A stretch of DNA of 64,000 bases from [Clostridium] scindens (GTDB lineage Bacteria; Bacillota; Clostridia; Lachnospirales; Lachnospiraceae). Positions 34,618-43,346 of the stretch are shown here, piece after piece. The DNA lies in the NCBI RefSeq assembly GCF_019597925.1, contig NZ_CP080442.1, positions 79,501-143,500 of the forward strand, in the 5' to 3' direction. The position numbers and the translations under genes are program-made. A model generated the notes under the pieces. That model was not told the DNA's origin and did not search any database. It worked only from the letters and a program-made list of their open reading frames with translations. Numbering within the stretch: the first letter of the stretch is position 1; every line of letters begins with the position of its first letter.

Positions 34618-35637
34618 ATGACTAAGATAAAAAAATGGGCTGGCAGAGATATGAATCTCACTATATTGATGGGAGTTACGCTTGTTATACTGATCTGGAG
34701 CGGGATGGCGTTTGGGCAGTCCATGTATTCTATGCGGAATATACAGTCCATGACATTCCAGATACCCGAGTTTGGCTTTCTGGCGCTGGCAATGATGCTG
34801 TCAAATATGATCGGCGGAATTGACCTTTCCATTATTGCTAATGCAAATACTGTGGCTATTCTGACAGCGTATGTGCTGAATGGCCAATGGTCCTTTGGGA
34901 CAGAGGGAGCGGCAAGAGTTGTGCTGGCACTTATTTTCGCCGTTTTGTGCAGCTTGTTGTTTGGTCTGTTTAATGGACTGTTAATATCAAAAACATCTGC
35001 GCCGTCATTGATTGCAACGTTGGGAACGATGACTCTGTTCCAGGGAATTGGAATGGCAGTGACAGGGGGAGCCAGCGTGGGAGGAATTGAAGAAAAATTC
35101 GCGCAGATTGGAAAGAGCACGATTTTGAATCTTCCGGTTATCTTCTGGCTGTTTATCCTTGCATCTGTAATACTTGGCCTTGTAATGTCGTACAGTGGTT
35201 TTGGCAGAAAACTGTATTTGTACGGAGATAATCCGGTTGCAGCCAGATTCTCGGCAATCCATAATGAAGGTATCTGCATCGGCACATTTCTGTTGACGGG
35301 CCTGCTTGCAGGGATTGCGGGACTGATTATTCTAAGCCGTGTAAATTCTGCCAAGGTGGGGTATGGAGATTCTTATCTGCTTCAGACGCTGATTGTCTGC
35401 GTAATAGGCGGGATCGACCCGAACGGAGGAAGAGGCAAAGTATGGGGCGTATTGATTGCAGTTATAATGATGCAGATTCTGTCCAGCGCATTTACAATAA
35501 TGTCCCTGTCTCCATATACGAAAAAATTGATATGGGGCATTATGCTTGTTCTCGTTCTTGGATTAAACTTTATTATTAAAAAGTATTCTGGCGTGAGAAT
35601 GCTGAAAGCCAGCTTGAATACGAATAAAGAGAAATAA
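34618..35637 (+). CDS. Sugar ABC permease 2 (RbsC family)
   Basis: A 339-residue polytopic permease, intact. The branched-chain/ribose-type signature is in FNGLLISKTSAPSLIATLGTM and LYGDNPVAARFSAI, and GGIDPNGGRGKVWGVLI is the conserved late loop. Two distinct permeases in one operon suggest a heterodimeric channel, as in AI-2 or rhamnose type systems. It is separated from permease 1 by 11 nt with a gggggatg site. Confidence 0.92.
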   Translation: MTKIKKWAGRDMNLTILMGVTLVILIWSGMAFGQSMYSMRNIQSMTFQIPEFGFLALAMMLSNMIGGIDLSIIANANTVAILTAYVLNGQWSFGTEGAARVVLALIFAVLCSLLFGLFNGLLISKTSAPSLIATLGTMTLFQGIGMAVTGGASVGGIEEKFAQIGKSTILNLPVIFWLFILASVILGLVMSYSGFGRKLYLYGDNPVAARFSAIHNEGICIGTFLLTGLLAGIAGLIILSRVNSAKVGYGDSYLLQTLIVCVIGGIDPNGGRGKVWGVLIAVIMMQILSSAFTIMSLSPYTKKLIWGIMLVLVLGLNFIIKKYSGVRMLKASLNTNKEK

Positions 35638-35652
35638 GCAGGAGGTCAAAGA

Positions 35653-36222
35653 ATGAATTGCAGAAAATATGAAGAATTATATCGTACCGTACTTAACGAA
35701 CACAGAGAAGTCTTTGAAAAGCAGGATCTGGATGAGGTTACTTTATTTATGGAACAAATCAGGAAGGCAGAGCGGATCTTTGTTATGGGCGTAGGCAGAG
35801 AAGGGATCGCAGGCCGGTCATTTGCCATGCGGCTGATGCACCTTGGAAAAGAAGTACACTGGATCTGGGACGACACGACACCTGGCATGCATGAGGGGGA
35901 TTTATTTATTGCTATAAACGGGTCGGGTAAAATCGGCCACATTCATTATGTGGTCAAACAGGCAAAAGAGACCGGGGCAGCAATCACTGTGGTGACAGGA
36001 GGGCCAAAAGAAAAGACGGCCCGCCTGGCAGACTGTGTGTTATTTGTTCCGGCAAGTGTATTTAACGGGACAGACTCTAGAGCGGTACCGTCCGTACAGC
36101 CGATGGGAAATTTGTTTGAGCAACACCTGTTTTTGCTGTTTGATATTATTATTATGCTGCTGGAAGAAGAGATGAAGGTGACGCACGAACAGATGGAGGC
36201 CAGGCACAGAAATATAGAATAA
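35653..36222 (+). CDS. SIS-domain sugar isomerase (6-phospho-3-hexuloisomerase-like)
   Basis: A 189-residue protein consisting of one SIS domain. RIFVMGVGREGIAGRSFAMRLMHLG, read in two parts (VMGVGREGIAGR and FAMRLMHLG), and IAINGSGKIGHIHYV are the sugar-phosphate binding loops. The C-terminal QPMGNLFEQHLFLLFD matches HxlB/PHI proteins. PHI interconverts 3-hexulose 6-phosphate and fructose 6-phosphate, but no HPS partner gene is here, so another phosphosugar imported by the adjacent transporter is plausible. It follows permease 2 by 15 nt with an aggagg site. Confidence 0.8.
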   Translation: MNCRKYEELYRTVLNEHREVFEKQDLDEVTLFMEQIRKAERIFVMGVGREGIAGRSFAMRLMHLGKEVHWIWDDTTPGMHEGDLFIAINGSGKIGHIHYVVKQAKETGAAITVVTGGPKEKTARLADCVLFVPASVFNGTDSRAVPSVQPMGNLFEQHLFLLFDIIIMLLEEEMKVTHEQMEARHRNIE

Positions 36223-36285
36223 AGAAAATAAAATCCATGTTGATTTCATATGCGTATCCTGTACCAGCAGGGGCAAGGAGTGCTT

Positions 36286-36369
36286 TTATATAGCGAGTTC
36301 TCCCAAATTAATGGTTAAATCTTCAATTCGGTTTTTGTCCGTATCCACGATCCAGTACTCAAGGACACC
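36286..36369 (-). pseudogene. Uma2-family C-terminal remnant
   Basis: On the minus strand a 27-codon open stretch with no start reads GVLEYWIVDTDKNRI..., ending LGELAI and a stop. GVxEYWIVD is the typical C-terminal active-site strand of Uma2 (PD-(D/E)XK-like, DUF820) proteins. The rest of the gene is absent. It lies directly after leader copy B, as if that leader once drove this gene before a deletion. Between 36223 and 36285 I see nothing else. Confidence 0.55.
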
Positions 36370-36435
36370 TCATTTTACGGCAGGAATCGCAAGCAAGCCC
36401 ATAAGACTTTAGTTTTATGGGCTTCTTCACGGTTG
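36370..36435 (-). repeat. 66-nt structured leader, copy B (orphan)
   Basis: A second copy of the leader found upstream of queT, about 86 percent identical. Its stem is a perfect 10 bp (aagcccataa/ttatgggctt), and ccgtaaaatga is conserved at the end. No preQ1 aptamer and no intact gene follow it. The matching promoter is at 36438-36466. Confidence 0.8.
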
Positions 36436-36437
36436 GC

Positions 36438-36466
36438 AGTATAGCATAGCGGGCGAAGAAAATTAA
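36438..36466 (-). promoter_or_regulatory. Promoter of leader copy B
   Basis: On the minus strand, TTAATT, 17-bp spacer, TATACT. Spacing and flanking bases match the queT promoter. Confidence 0.6.
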
Positions 36467-36610
36467 GGAATGTACACAAAATATCTACGCTACGCCTGGG
36501 AACATGTAGAGAGATGTCTTGTGCCTTTCAAAACGGAGAGTGATATGATATAATAACTGCAAAGTGTCAAAAAACGCTAGTGATATTATATAGGGGACAG
36601 GAGGGCAGGT

Positions 36611-37300
36611 ATGAATATATTAGTAGTAGACGACGAGAAGGAAATTGCAGATGTGATAGAACTCTATCTCCAGAATGACCAGTATAGCGTATATAAGTTC
36701 TATACCGGCCAGGAGGCGCTAGACTGTATTGGCAGCATGAAGATCGATCTGGCGATCCTTGATATCATGCTTCCGGATATTGACGGGTTCCAGATCCTGA
36801 AGCAGATCCGGGAGAAATACACGTTCCCGGTAATCATGCTGACGGCTAAGACAGAATATATGGACAAGATCACGGGGCTTACGCTGGGAGCGGACGACTA
36901 CATCCCCAAGCCCTTCAATCCGCTGGAACTGGTGGCCAGGGTAAAGGCTCAGCTGCGCAGGTATACCCAGTACAACGAAGGGTCCAAAGAAGAAGGAGAG
37001 ATTATAGACTTCGGGGGCCTGGTACTGAACAGGACCTCCCATGAATGCGTCTATAATGAAATGCCGCTTACGCTTACGCCGATCGAGTTCGATATTCTCT
37101 GGCTTCTCTGCGAGAACCGGGGGAAGGTGATCAGTTCGGAGGAACTTTTTGAAAAAGTATGGCATGAAAAATATTACAAGAACAGCAACAATACGGTGAT
37201 GGTGCACATCCGGCACCTTCGGGAGAAGATGAATGCGCCCACCGGCAAATCTGATTTTATCAAGACGGTATGGGGAGTAGGTTATAAGGTTGAAGAATAA
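36611..37300 (+). CDS. VanR-like OmpR/PhoB-family response regulator
   Basis: A 229-residue regulator. The acidic pocket is VVDDEKEIAD, the phosphoacceptor is in LAILDIMLPDIDG, and the lysine is in YIPKPFNPLEL. The winged helix has LTLTPIEFDILWLL and ends in TVWGVGYKVEE. The receiver resembles VanR of vancomycin-resistance operons, but no van ligase genes are in the window, so the target is unknown. The kinase gene overlaps its last 11 bases. Confidence 0.92.
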   Translation: MNILVVDDEKEIADVIELYLQNDQYSVYKFYTGQEALDCIGSMKIDLAILDIMLPDIDGFQILKQIREKYTFPVIMLTAKTEYMDKITGLTLGADDYIPKPFNPLELVARVKAQLRRYTQYNEGSKEEGEIIDFGGLVLNRTSHECVYNEMPLTLTPIEFDILWLLCENRGKVISSEELFEKVWHEKYYKNSNNTVMVHIRHLREKMNAPTGKSDFIKTVWGVGYKVEE

Positions 37301-38531
37301 CTATCGCAAGCTTAAGTTCAGCATCCTGCTGCAGACGGTTTTTGTAACCGCTGTCACGGTGCTGGTGGGCGGTTTTCTGCTGAACTATGTAATCGACGGC
37401 ATATATAATGACAGTTTTGCCAGGATATTCGTAGATTTCCTGACTTCTCTTGATGTGGAGGAGAAGACGGCCATAGATTTATACTGGAAGCTGATCGGAG
37501 ACAACAAGACCTTTTTCATGGTCGTTGGCTTCCTGCTTCTTTTTGCCCTGTTTTTCTATGTGGCCTTGTCTAAGATGACGAAGTATCTGGATCAGATCGG
37601 GGACGGGATCGAAAATATCGTGTCGGATTCCACGGAGCCGATTCATCTGATCACGGAGTTAAAGCCGATCGAGATCAGGCTGAATGAGATTAAGGCGACC
37701 CTGAAGCGTCAGGAACTGGAGGCGGAAGAGGGGGAGAAAAAGAAGAATGACCTGGTGATCTTCCTGGCCCATGACCTTAAGACCCCGCTGACCTCTATTG
37801 TGGCATACTTAAGCATGCTGGACAGCCATCCGGACATGTCGCAGGAGGAACGGGAGAAATACACCCACATTGCATTTGAGAAATCGCTGCGTCTGGGAGA
37901 ACTGATCAATGAGTTCTTCGACATTACCCGCTATAATCTCCAGAATATTGAACTGGAGTCCGTGGAGATCAACCTGTCATTGATGCTGGAGCAGCTGGCG
38001 GACGAACTCTATGGCGTGCTGCAGGAAAAGCAGCTTGCCTGCCAGGTAGATGTGGAAGAGAATCTGGTGGTCTACGGGGATCCGGATAAGCTGGCCCGGG
38101 TCTTTGACAATATTCTGAGGAACGCGATCGCATACTGCTATGACAATACCAGGATTCAGATCGAGGCGCAGATGAAGGGGCAGGACGTGGAGATTATCTT
38201 TACGAACCAGGGAGATAAGATTCCCGGGGCAATGCTTCAGACTATATTCGAGAAGTTCTACCGCGTAGATGGCTCCCGTTCCAGCGGGACCGGAGGTGCA
38301 GGGCTAGGACTGGCCATTGCCAAGCAGATTGTGGAATTGCATGGAGGGCTGATCCGTGCAAAAAGCGATGACAGCAAGACGCAGTTTATTGTGACATTGC
38401 CGACAAGGACAGAAAAGGAAGAAGGGACAGCAGAGGATGAAGTTCATACACATCGCAGACGTACATTTAGGAGCAAGCCCGGACGCAGGAAGCGCGTACA
38501 GCGAAAAGAGGGCGAAGGAGATCTGGAATAG
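37290..38531 (+). CDS. VanS-like sensor histidine kinase
   Basis: A 413-residue kinase with two TM segments (residues ~9-30 and ~72-92) around a short ~40-residue outer loop, a HAMP-like linker, and HisKA motif FLAHDLKTPLTSIVAYL. The ATPase has FDNILRNAIAYCYDN (N box) and GGAGLGLAIAKQIVELHGG (G2). Start is TTG 37290, inside the regulator gene. The last ~32 residues are an Arg/Lys-rich tail (THRRRTFRSKPGRRKR) encoded by DNA that is also the start of the next gene. Normal VanS-like proteins end before it, so the tail may be an overprinted extension. Confidence 0.9.
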   Translation: MKNNYRKLKFSILLQTVFVTAVTVLVGGFLLNYVIDGIYNDSFARIFVDFLTSLDVEEKTAIDLYWKLIGDNKTFFMVVGFLLLFALFFYVALSKMTKYLDQIGDGIENIVSDSTEPIHLITELKPIEIRLNEIKATLKRQELEAEEGEKKKNDLVIFLAHDLKTPLTSIVAYLSMLDSHPDMSQEEREKYTHIAFEKSLRLGELINEFFDITRYNLQNIELESVEINLSLMLEQLADELYGVLQEKQLACQVDVEENLVVYGDPDKLARVFDNILRNAIAYCYDNTRIQIEAQMKGQDVEIIFTNQGDKIPGAMLQTIFEKFYRVDGSRSSGTGGAGLGLAIAKQIVELHGGLIRAKSDDSKTQFIVTLPTRTEKEEGTAEDEVHTHRRRTFRSKPGRRKRVQRKEGEGDLE

Positions 38532-39492
38532 CCTGAAGAGAGTGGTAGATGCCTGTAATAAAGAGCGGACGGACCTTCTTCTCATAGCCGGCGACCTATT
38601 TCACCGGCAGCCCCTGCTTCGGGAACTGAAGGAAGTCAATTCTCTTTTAGCGACCCTTAAGCATACCCAGGTGGTGCTGGTGGCCGGAAACCATGATTAT
38701 CTGAAGAAAGATTCTTATTACCGCACGTTCCGGTGGGCGAGGAATGTGCAGATGATCCTGTCAGAGGATATCTCCTGCGTGGAATTTCCTCAGCTATCCC
38801 TGGCTGTATACGGATGCAGCTACCATTCCCGCGAGATTAAGGAGGCAAAGTATGATAATGCATTTGCCGGGAAGAAGCAGAGGTATGAGATTCTGATCGC
38901 CCATGGAGGGGACGAGAAGCATATTCCGATACAAAGAAATAAAATAAAGGCCCTTGGCTATGATTATGTTGCCTTGGGACATATCCATAAGCCGCAGGTG
39001 TTCCAGGAAGAAGGCGCCGCTTACGCGGGAGCCCTGGAACCCATTGATAAGAATGACGTCGGGCCTCATGGCTATGTCCGGGGCGAGATGGATGATAAAG
39101 GCTGCAGGGTATGGCTTGTGCCGGATGCCGAACGAGAATATGTCCACATGGATGTAGAGATAGACAAGGCCATGACGGGCCACTCGGCACGGGAACGCAT
39201 AAAGGCGCAGATCAAAGAGAGGGGAGTACAGAATCTATATAAGATTACGCTGAAGGGGTTCCGTGACCCGGATATTCTATTTGATCTGGGGGACATGGAT
39301 CCATATGGAAATGTGGTAGAAGTGTCGGATGAGACAAAGCCCGCATATGAGTTTGGGAGGCTTCTGGAACAGAACAAGGATAACCTGCTGGGAAAATTTA
39401 TTGAATCGATGCAAGACTATGGAAAGGACAGCATAGAATATCAGGCTCTGTGCGAAGGTGTCCAGGCGCTGATGGAAACGAGAAGAGGCTAG
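38437..39492 (+). CDS. SbcD/Mre11-like DNA repair nuclease (YhaO family)
   Basis: A 351-residue calcineurin-like phosphoesterase. Metal-binding motifs are in order: HIADVHLGAS, AGDLFHR, VAGNHDY, LIAHGGDEKH and GHIHKPQ. YhaO/SbcD proteins process DNA ends together with an SMC-like ATPase, which is the next gene. The first 95 bases overlap the kinase gene in another frame. An agcagagg site precedes the ATG. The gene pair is probably expressed from the two-component operon promoter by readthrough. Confidence 0.9.
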   Translation: MKFIHIADVHLGASPDAGSAYSEKRAKEIWNSLKRVVDACNKERTDLLLIAGDLFHRQPLLRELKEVNSLLATLKHTQVVLVAGNHDYLKKDSYYRTFRWARNVQMILSEDISCVEFPQLSLAVYGCSYHSREIKEAKYDNAFAGKKQRYEILIAHGGDEKHIPIQRNKIKALGYDYVALGHIHKPQVFQEEGAAYAGALEPIDKNDVGPHGYVRGEMDDKGCRVWLVPDAEREYVHMDVEIDKAMTGHSARERIKAQIKERGVQNLYKITLKGFRDPDILFDLGDMDPYGNVVEVSDETKPAYEFGRLLEQNKDNLLGKFIESMQDYGKDSIEYQALCEGVQALMETRRG

Positions 39493-39494
39493 AT

Positions 39495-41042
39495 ATGAAA
39501 ATTCGGGAGTTAATAATTAAGAATTTCGGCAAATTTTCGAATCAGGATATTTTGCTGGATGATGGGATCAATATATTATATGGGGAGAATGAGTCAGGGA
39601 AATCCACGCTGCATGCTTTTATCAGAGGGATGCTGTTTGGCATGGAAAGAGGACGGGGAAGGGCTTCCCTTAATGATACATACAGCACTTATGAACCATG
39701 GGAGAACCCCAATTACTATTCAGGAGTGCTGAGATTCGAAAGTGGAGGAAAGATGTTCCGGATTGACCGGAATTTTGATAAATATTCGAAGAAGGCAGAA
39801 CTCTACTGCGAGGATGACGGAGAACAGCTTTCTATAGAAGACGGGGATCTTCAGATGCTGCTGGGAGAGCTTAGCGCTGCCAGTTATGACAACACGATAT
39901 CCGTGGGCCAGATGAAGGTGGAGACAGGCCAGTCTCTTGCGGCGGAATTTAAAAATTATGCCACCAATTATTACGCTACAGGCAATACGGAGATTGACCT
40001 GGAAGGGACCCTTCAGAATCTTAAGGAAAAGAAGAAGGCGCTGGATAAGGAAGCAAAAGATGCCTTGGTCAGGAAGCAGCAGAAAAGAGAACTCATTGAG
40101 CAGGAGGCATCCTATGTCTGGCGGGATATTCACCGGCTGGAAGAAGAGCAGGATAGCATCACGGAAGAACTGCTGCACAGGGAAGAGAAGGAGAAGCAGG
40201 AGGAGGCTTCCGGCAAAGGAGTCATAGACGAGCTGCGCCCATCCAAGTGGCGGATTCATCCGGTAGAGATCGGACTTTTTATCATTTTCATTATCTTGGC
40301 GGTGATCCTGATCGCCAAGCCGTGGAACTATTTGGTTGCGATCGTCATTTTCCTGGCCTGTGGGCTGTATGTGTGGAACCGCATGAAAGAGGGGAAAAAG
40401 AAGGAAAAGACTCCGCCGGAGATCATACTGGAGGAGATTACGCCGGAAGAAGAGAAGATTCCCATTGAAAGGCTTGTATGGGAAAAGAACCGCGTGGAAG
40501 AAGAACTGCAGGAGAAGCAGATACAATATGGAAACTTGAAAGACCAGCTGATGGACCTTGATGAAGTCAGCGAGGATTCTCAGTGGATTGACCGCAGGCG
40601 TGCTGCCATCCAGATGGCAATAGACCGGTTAAATGAACTTTCCGGGGAACTGCAGGTGCAGTTAAAAGAGGAATTAAACAGGAAAATCTCTGAGATCATA
40701 TGCCAGATTACAGGCGGGAAATATACCAGGCTCCTGGTAGAGGAAGACCTGCACATGAGCCTGGTATCGGAAGGGAAGCGGATTCCCATGGAACAGGTAA
40801 GCCGAGGAACAATAGAGCAGATTTACTTTTCCTTGCGGATGACTGCCAGCAAAGTCTTGCAGGAGGAGGAAAATCCGGTCATACTGGATGATACCTTTGC
40901 CTATTATGATGACGAGCGGCTGAAGCGCACGCTTGCGTGGCTTGCAAAGAACAAAAAGCAGGTCCTTATATTCACTTGCCAGAAGCGGGAGATCCAGCTG
41001 TTGGAAGAACTGGGGCTGGATTATCATAAGGTGTGCCTGTGA
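39495..41042 (+). CDS. YhaN/SbcC-like ATPase, short form
   Basis: A 515-residue SMC-like ATPase with Walker A GENESGKST near the N-terminus (YGENESGKSTLHAFIRGML), coiled-coil stretches rich in Glu/Lys, and a C-terminal signature SRGTIEQIYFSLRM with Walker B NPVILDDTFAYYD. A hydrophobic pair (EIGLFIIFIILAVILIA and LVAIVIFLACGLYVW, residues ~264-300) splits the coiled coil, as in Bacillus YhaN. It is about half the length of Bacillus YhaN (~960). ATG 39495 begins three bases after the nuclease stop. Confidence 0.85.
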   Translation: MKIRELIIKNFGKFSNQDILLDDGINILYGENESGKSTLHAFIRGMLFGMERGRGRASLNDTYSTYEPWENPNYYSGVLRFESGGKMFRIDRNFDKYSKKAELYCEDDGEQLSIEDGDLQMLLGELSAASYDNTISVGQMKVETGQSLAAEFKNYATNYYATGNTEIDLEGTLQNLKEKKKALDKEAKDALVRKQQKRELIEQEASYVWRDIHRLEEEQDSITEELLHREEKEKQEEASGKGVIDELRPSKWRIHPVEIGLFIIFIILAVILIAKPWNYLVAIVIFLACGLYVWNRMKEGKKKEKTPPEIILEEITPEEEKIPIERLVWEKNRVEEELQEKQIQYGNLKDQLMDLDEVSEDSQWIDRRRAAIQMAIDRLNELSGELQVQLKEELNRKISEIICQITGGKYTRLLVEEDLHMSLVSEGKRIPMEQVSRGTIEQIYFSLRMTASKVLQEEENPVILDDTFAYYDDERLKRTLAWLAKNKKQVLIFTCQKREIQLLEELGLDYHKVCL

Positions 41043-41067
41043 AAGTCCTATGAAGATAAATACACAG

Positions 41068-41125
41068 AAAGAAACCTCCAAAGTAGATTGGATAGATCGC
41101 CGTCTCTACTTTGGAGGTTTCTTTT
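41068..41125. terminator. Bidirectional terminator between YhaN-like gene and prs
   Basis: A long stem (agaaacctccaaagtaga and its complement) with A-rich and T-rich flanks. Confidence 0.9.
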
Positions 41126-41131
41126 GCGTAA

Positions 41132-42316
41132 CTAGATCTCTTCGCCTCTTTTATATTTTTCCAGTACATTCTGGATACGCTCGTTGGGATTCAGAATGCT
41201 GCTGATGGAACCGTCATGGTTCAGTGTATCAATCATCAGCGCGATGTATTTGCTCATCTCGCAGCTGATATAGTATGGACGCTCCAGAAGTTCCGGCGTC
41301 TGATAGATCAGGTTGGTGGTCAGAATGGCATCGATCAGGCCATCTTCGTAGGCTTTGTCGAACTTCTCGAGGCCATTGGTGAACAAGCCGAAGGTGGCCG
41401 CGGCAAAAATCCGCCTTGCCTTGCGCTGCTTCAGCTGTCGCGCTACATCCAGGATACTGTCGCCGGAAGAGATCATGTCATCCAGGATAATGACATCCTT
41501 TCCTTCCACAGAAGAGCCCAGGAATTCATGGGCAACAATCGGATTGCGTCCATTGACTATCTTCGTATAATCGCGCCTCTTGTAGAACATGCCCATATCC
41601 AGATTCAGCATGTTGGCCAGATAGATCGCGCGCTCGGTGGCTCCCTCGTCCGGGCTGATCGCCATCATGTGGTCGCAGTCGATCTGCAGATCCTTGAAGT
41701 TGCGCAGAAGTCCTTTGATAAACTGGTATGTGGGGCGAACCGTCTCAAAGCCATTCAGAGGAATGGCATTCTGCACCCTTGGATCATGGGCGTCAAAAGT
41801 AATGATATTGTCTACGCCCATCCGCACCAGTTCCTGAAGCGCCAGGGCGCAGTCCAGGGATTCCCGGCTGCTTCTCTTGTGCTGGCGGCTTTCATACAAG
41901 AACGGCATGATCACGTTAAGACGGCGGGCCTTTCCGCCGATAGCGGCGATGACACGCTTCAGATTCTGATAATGATCGTCCGGGGACATGTGATTCTCAT
42001 GTCCTGTCAGCGAGTAGGTCAGGCTGTAATTGCAGACGTCTACCATCAGATAGATATCCATTCCCCTGACAGAGTCATTGATAATGCCTTTGGCTTCGCC
42101 GGAGCCAAAACGGGGGACCTTTGCGTCTATTAGAAATGTATCCCGTTCATAACCGTGGAAAACGATGTCATCCTTGTGGGCATGTCCATCCTCTTTCCTC
42201 CATTTGACAAGGTAATTATTTACCTTGCCTCCCATTTCTTTACATCCGTCAAGGGCAATGATTCCAAGCGCTCCTACAGGAATGTTGTCAAGATTACGAT
42301 CGTTACGGCGTAACAT
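41132..42316 (-). CDS. prs: Ribose-phosphate pyrophosphokinase (PRPP synthetase), large form
   Basis: Makes PRPP from ribose 5-phosphate and ATP for nucleotide, His and Trp synthesis. Motifs include NVIMPFLYESRQHKR (the RQD/KR region), FDAHDPRVQNAIP, SPDEGATERAIYLA and the PRPP loop VIILDDMISSGDSILDVA. At 394 residues it is ~80 longer than the canonical ~315-residue enzyme, with extra N-terminal sequence (GGKVNNYLVKWRKEDG). This longer variant is common in Lachnospiraceae. It overlaps the upstream DnaC-like gene by 14 nt. Confidence 0.9.
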   Translation of the reverse strand: MLRRNDRNLDNIPVGALGIIALDGCKEMGGKVNNYLVKWRKEDGHAHKDDIVFHGYERDTFLIDAKVPRFGSGEAKGIINDSVRGMDIYLMVDVCNYSLTYSLTGHENHMSPDDHYQNLKRVIAAIGGKARRLNVIMPFLYESRQHKRSSRESLDCALALQELVRMGVDNIITFDAHDPRVQNAIPLNGFETVRPTYQFIKGLLRNFKDLQIDCDHMMAISPDEGATERAIYLANMLNLDMGMFYKRRDYTKIVNGRNPIVAHEFLGSSVEGKDVIILDDMISSGDSILDVARQLKQRKARRIFAAATFGLFTNGLEKFDKAYEDGLIDAILTTNLIYQTPELLERPYYISCEMSKYIALMIDTLNHDGSISSILNPNERIQNVLEKYKRGEEI

Positions 42317-43316
42317 CTTTTGTACCTCCCAGGTTTAATAATTTTTTTTGGATACGGATATCATCTCCGGTAAGGCGCAGAATCGTATAGTTACTGCTGA
42401 TCCGGGAGAAAGTCCGCTCCGAATAGATAGATTTTATGTCTTCCAATGCAAGATTGGTAGATATAATGGTTGATTTCTGCCTTAAGATACGCTCATTGAG
42501 GCAGATAAACAACTGCGATACCGTAAAAGAATTCGGCAGTTCCGTACCCAGGTCATCTATGATCAGAAGGTCGCAGTCATAGATGTGCTCGCAGGCGTCG
42601 GAGTCCTTCGCATCTTTTCTGCCAAATGCGCTCTCGGCAAATATATCAAAGAGCTGTGTCGCAGTAAAATATATAACAGAAAATGATGCATCAATCAACT
42701 CCTTGGCAATACAATGAGAGAGGAAAGTCTTTCCTACCCCCGTGTCTCCATATAATAGTATGTTATGAAACTCTGTGGAAAATGTATCTATGAATTCATG
42801 ACAGGCTTTCAGCGCGGTCTGTATGGCTTCCAGCGAGGATCTTCCGGTCAGAGGATCAATATGGTTGCTGGAATAAAACCCCAGAGAACAGGTAGAAAAG
42901 TTCTCTTTGCCTAATATTTCCTGTAGATTTGACTGCGTGTACAAAAGATCCACAATGGCCTTCTTAAAACAGTGGCACTTTTTCGTGCCGATATATCCCG
43001 TATCCTTACAGTCCGGGCAGGTATAATGAAGTTCCAGGTAATCCTTTGGCAGTCCATGGGATTCAAGCAGCTGGTATTTGCGTTGGGACAGGCTGCGGAC
43101 ATCTTCCTTCAGAGAAGAAAGTGCCCCCTGATTGCCGTCCAGAAGGCTGCGGGCCTTCTCTACGCTTAAGGAGGAGATGGAATGATCCAATTCTTCCAGA
43201 GCCGGAATCAGGGAGTACGCTTTTTCATAGCGTCTCCTTAACTGGTACTCATTATCCAGTTGTCTTTGTTCGTATGTACGCATCAACTGATCGTACTGGG
43301 AATTGGAAAGTGCCAT
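42303..43316 (-). CDS. DnaC/DnaI-like AAA+ ATP-binding protein
   Basis: A 337-residue protein of the helicase-loader type. The N-terminal part is helical (residues ~1-90), followed by a cysteine cluster CPDCKDTGYIG and KKCHCFKK (probably zinc-binding). The AAA+ core has Walker A LLYGDTGVGKTFLSH and Walker B LLIIDDLGTELP, and ends with a sensor region FSRISSNYTILRLTGDDIR. It probably loads the replicative helicase with the DnaD-domain protein encoded just upstream. The operon order DnaD-DnaC is typical of Clostridia. Confidence 0.9.
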   Translation of the reverse strand: MALSNSQYDQLMRTYEQRQLDNEYQLRRRYEKAYSLIPALEELDHSISSLSVEKARSLLDGNQGALSSLKEDVRSLSQRKYQLLESHGLPKDYLELHYTCPDCKDTGYIGTKKCHCFKKAIVDLLYTQSNLQEILGKENFSTCSLGFYSSNHIDPLTGRSSLEAIQTALKACHEFIDTFSTEFHNILLYGDTGVGKTFLSHCIAKELIDASFSVIYFTATQLFDIFAESAFGRKDAKDSDACEHIYDCDLLIIDDLGTELPNSFTVSQLFICLNERILRQKSTIISTNLALEDIKSIYSERTFSRISSNYTILRLTGDDIRIQKKLLNLGGTKDVTP

Positions 43317-43346
43317 ATTATGGTAGATCTCCTTATTTTATCGTGC

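Noticed and set aside
36611..38531. A vancomycin-resistance operon
   Set aside because: Only VanR/VanS-like regulators are present; no vanH, ligase or vanX-type genes follow.
41216..42133. A 305-codon plus-strand open frame opposite prs
   Set aside because: It lies antisense to the clearly coding prs gene, shows no family motif, and has no good ribosome site; it is a shadow frame.
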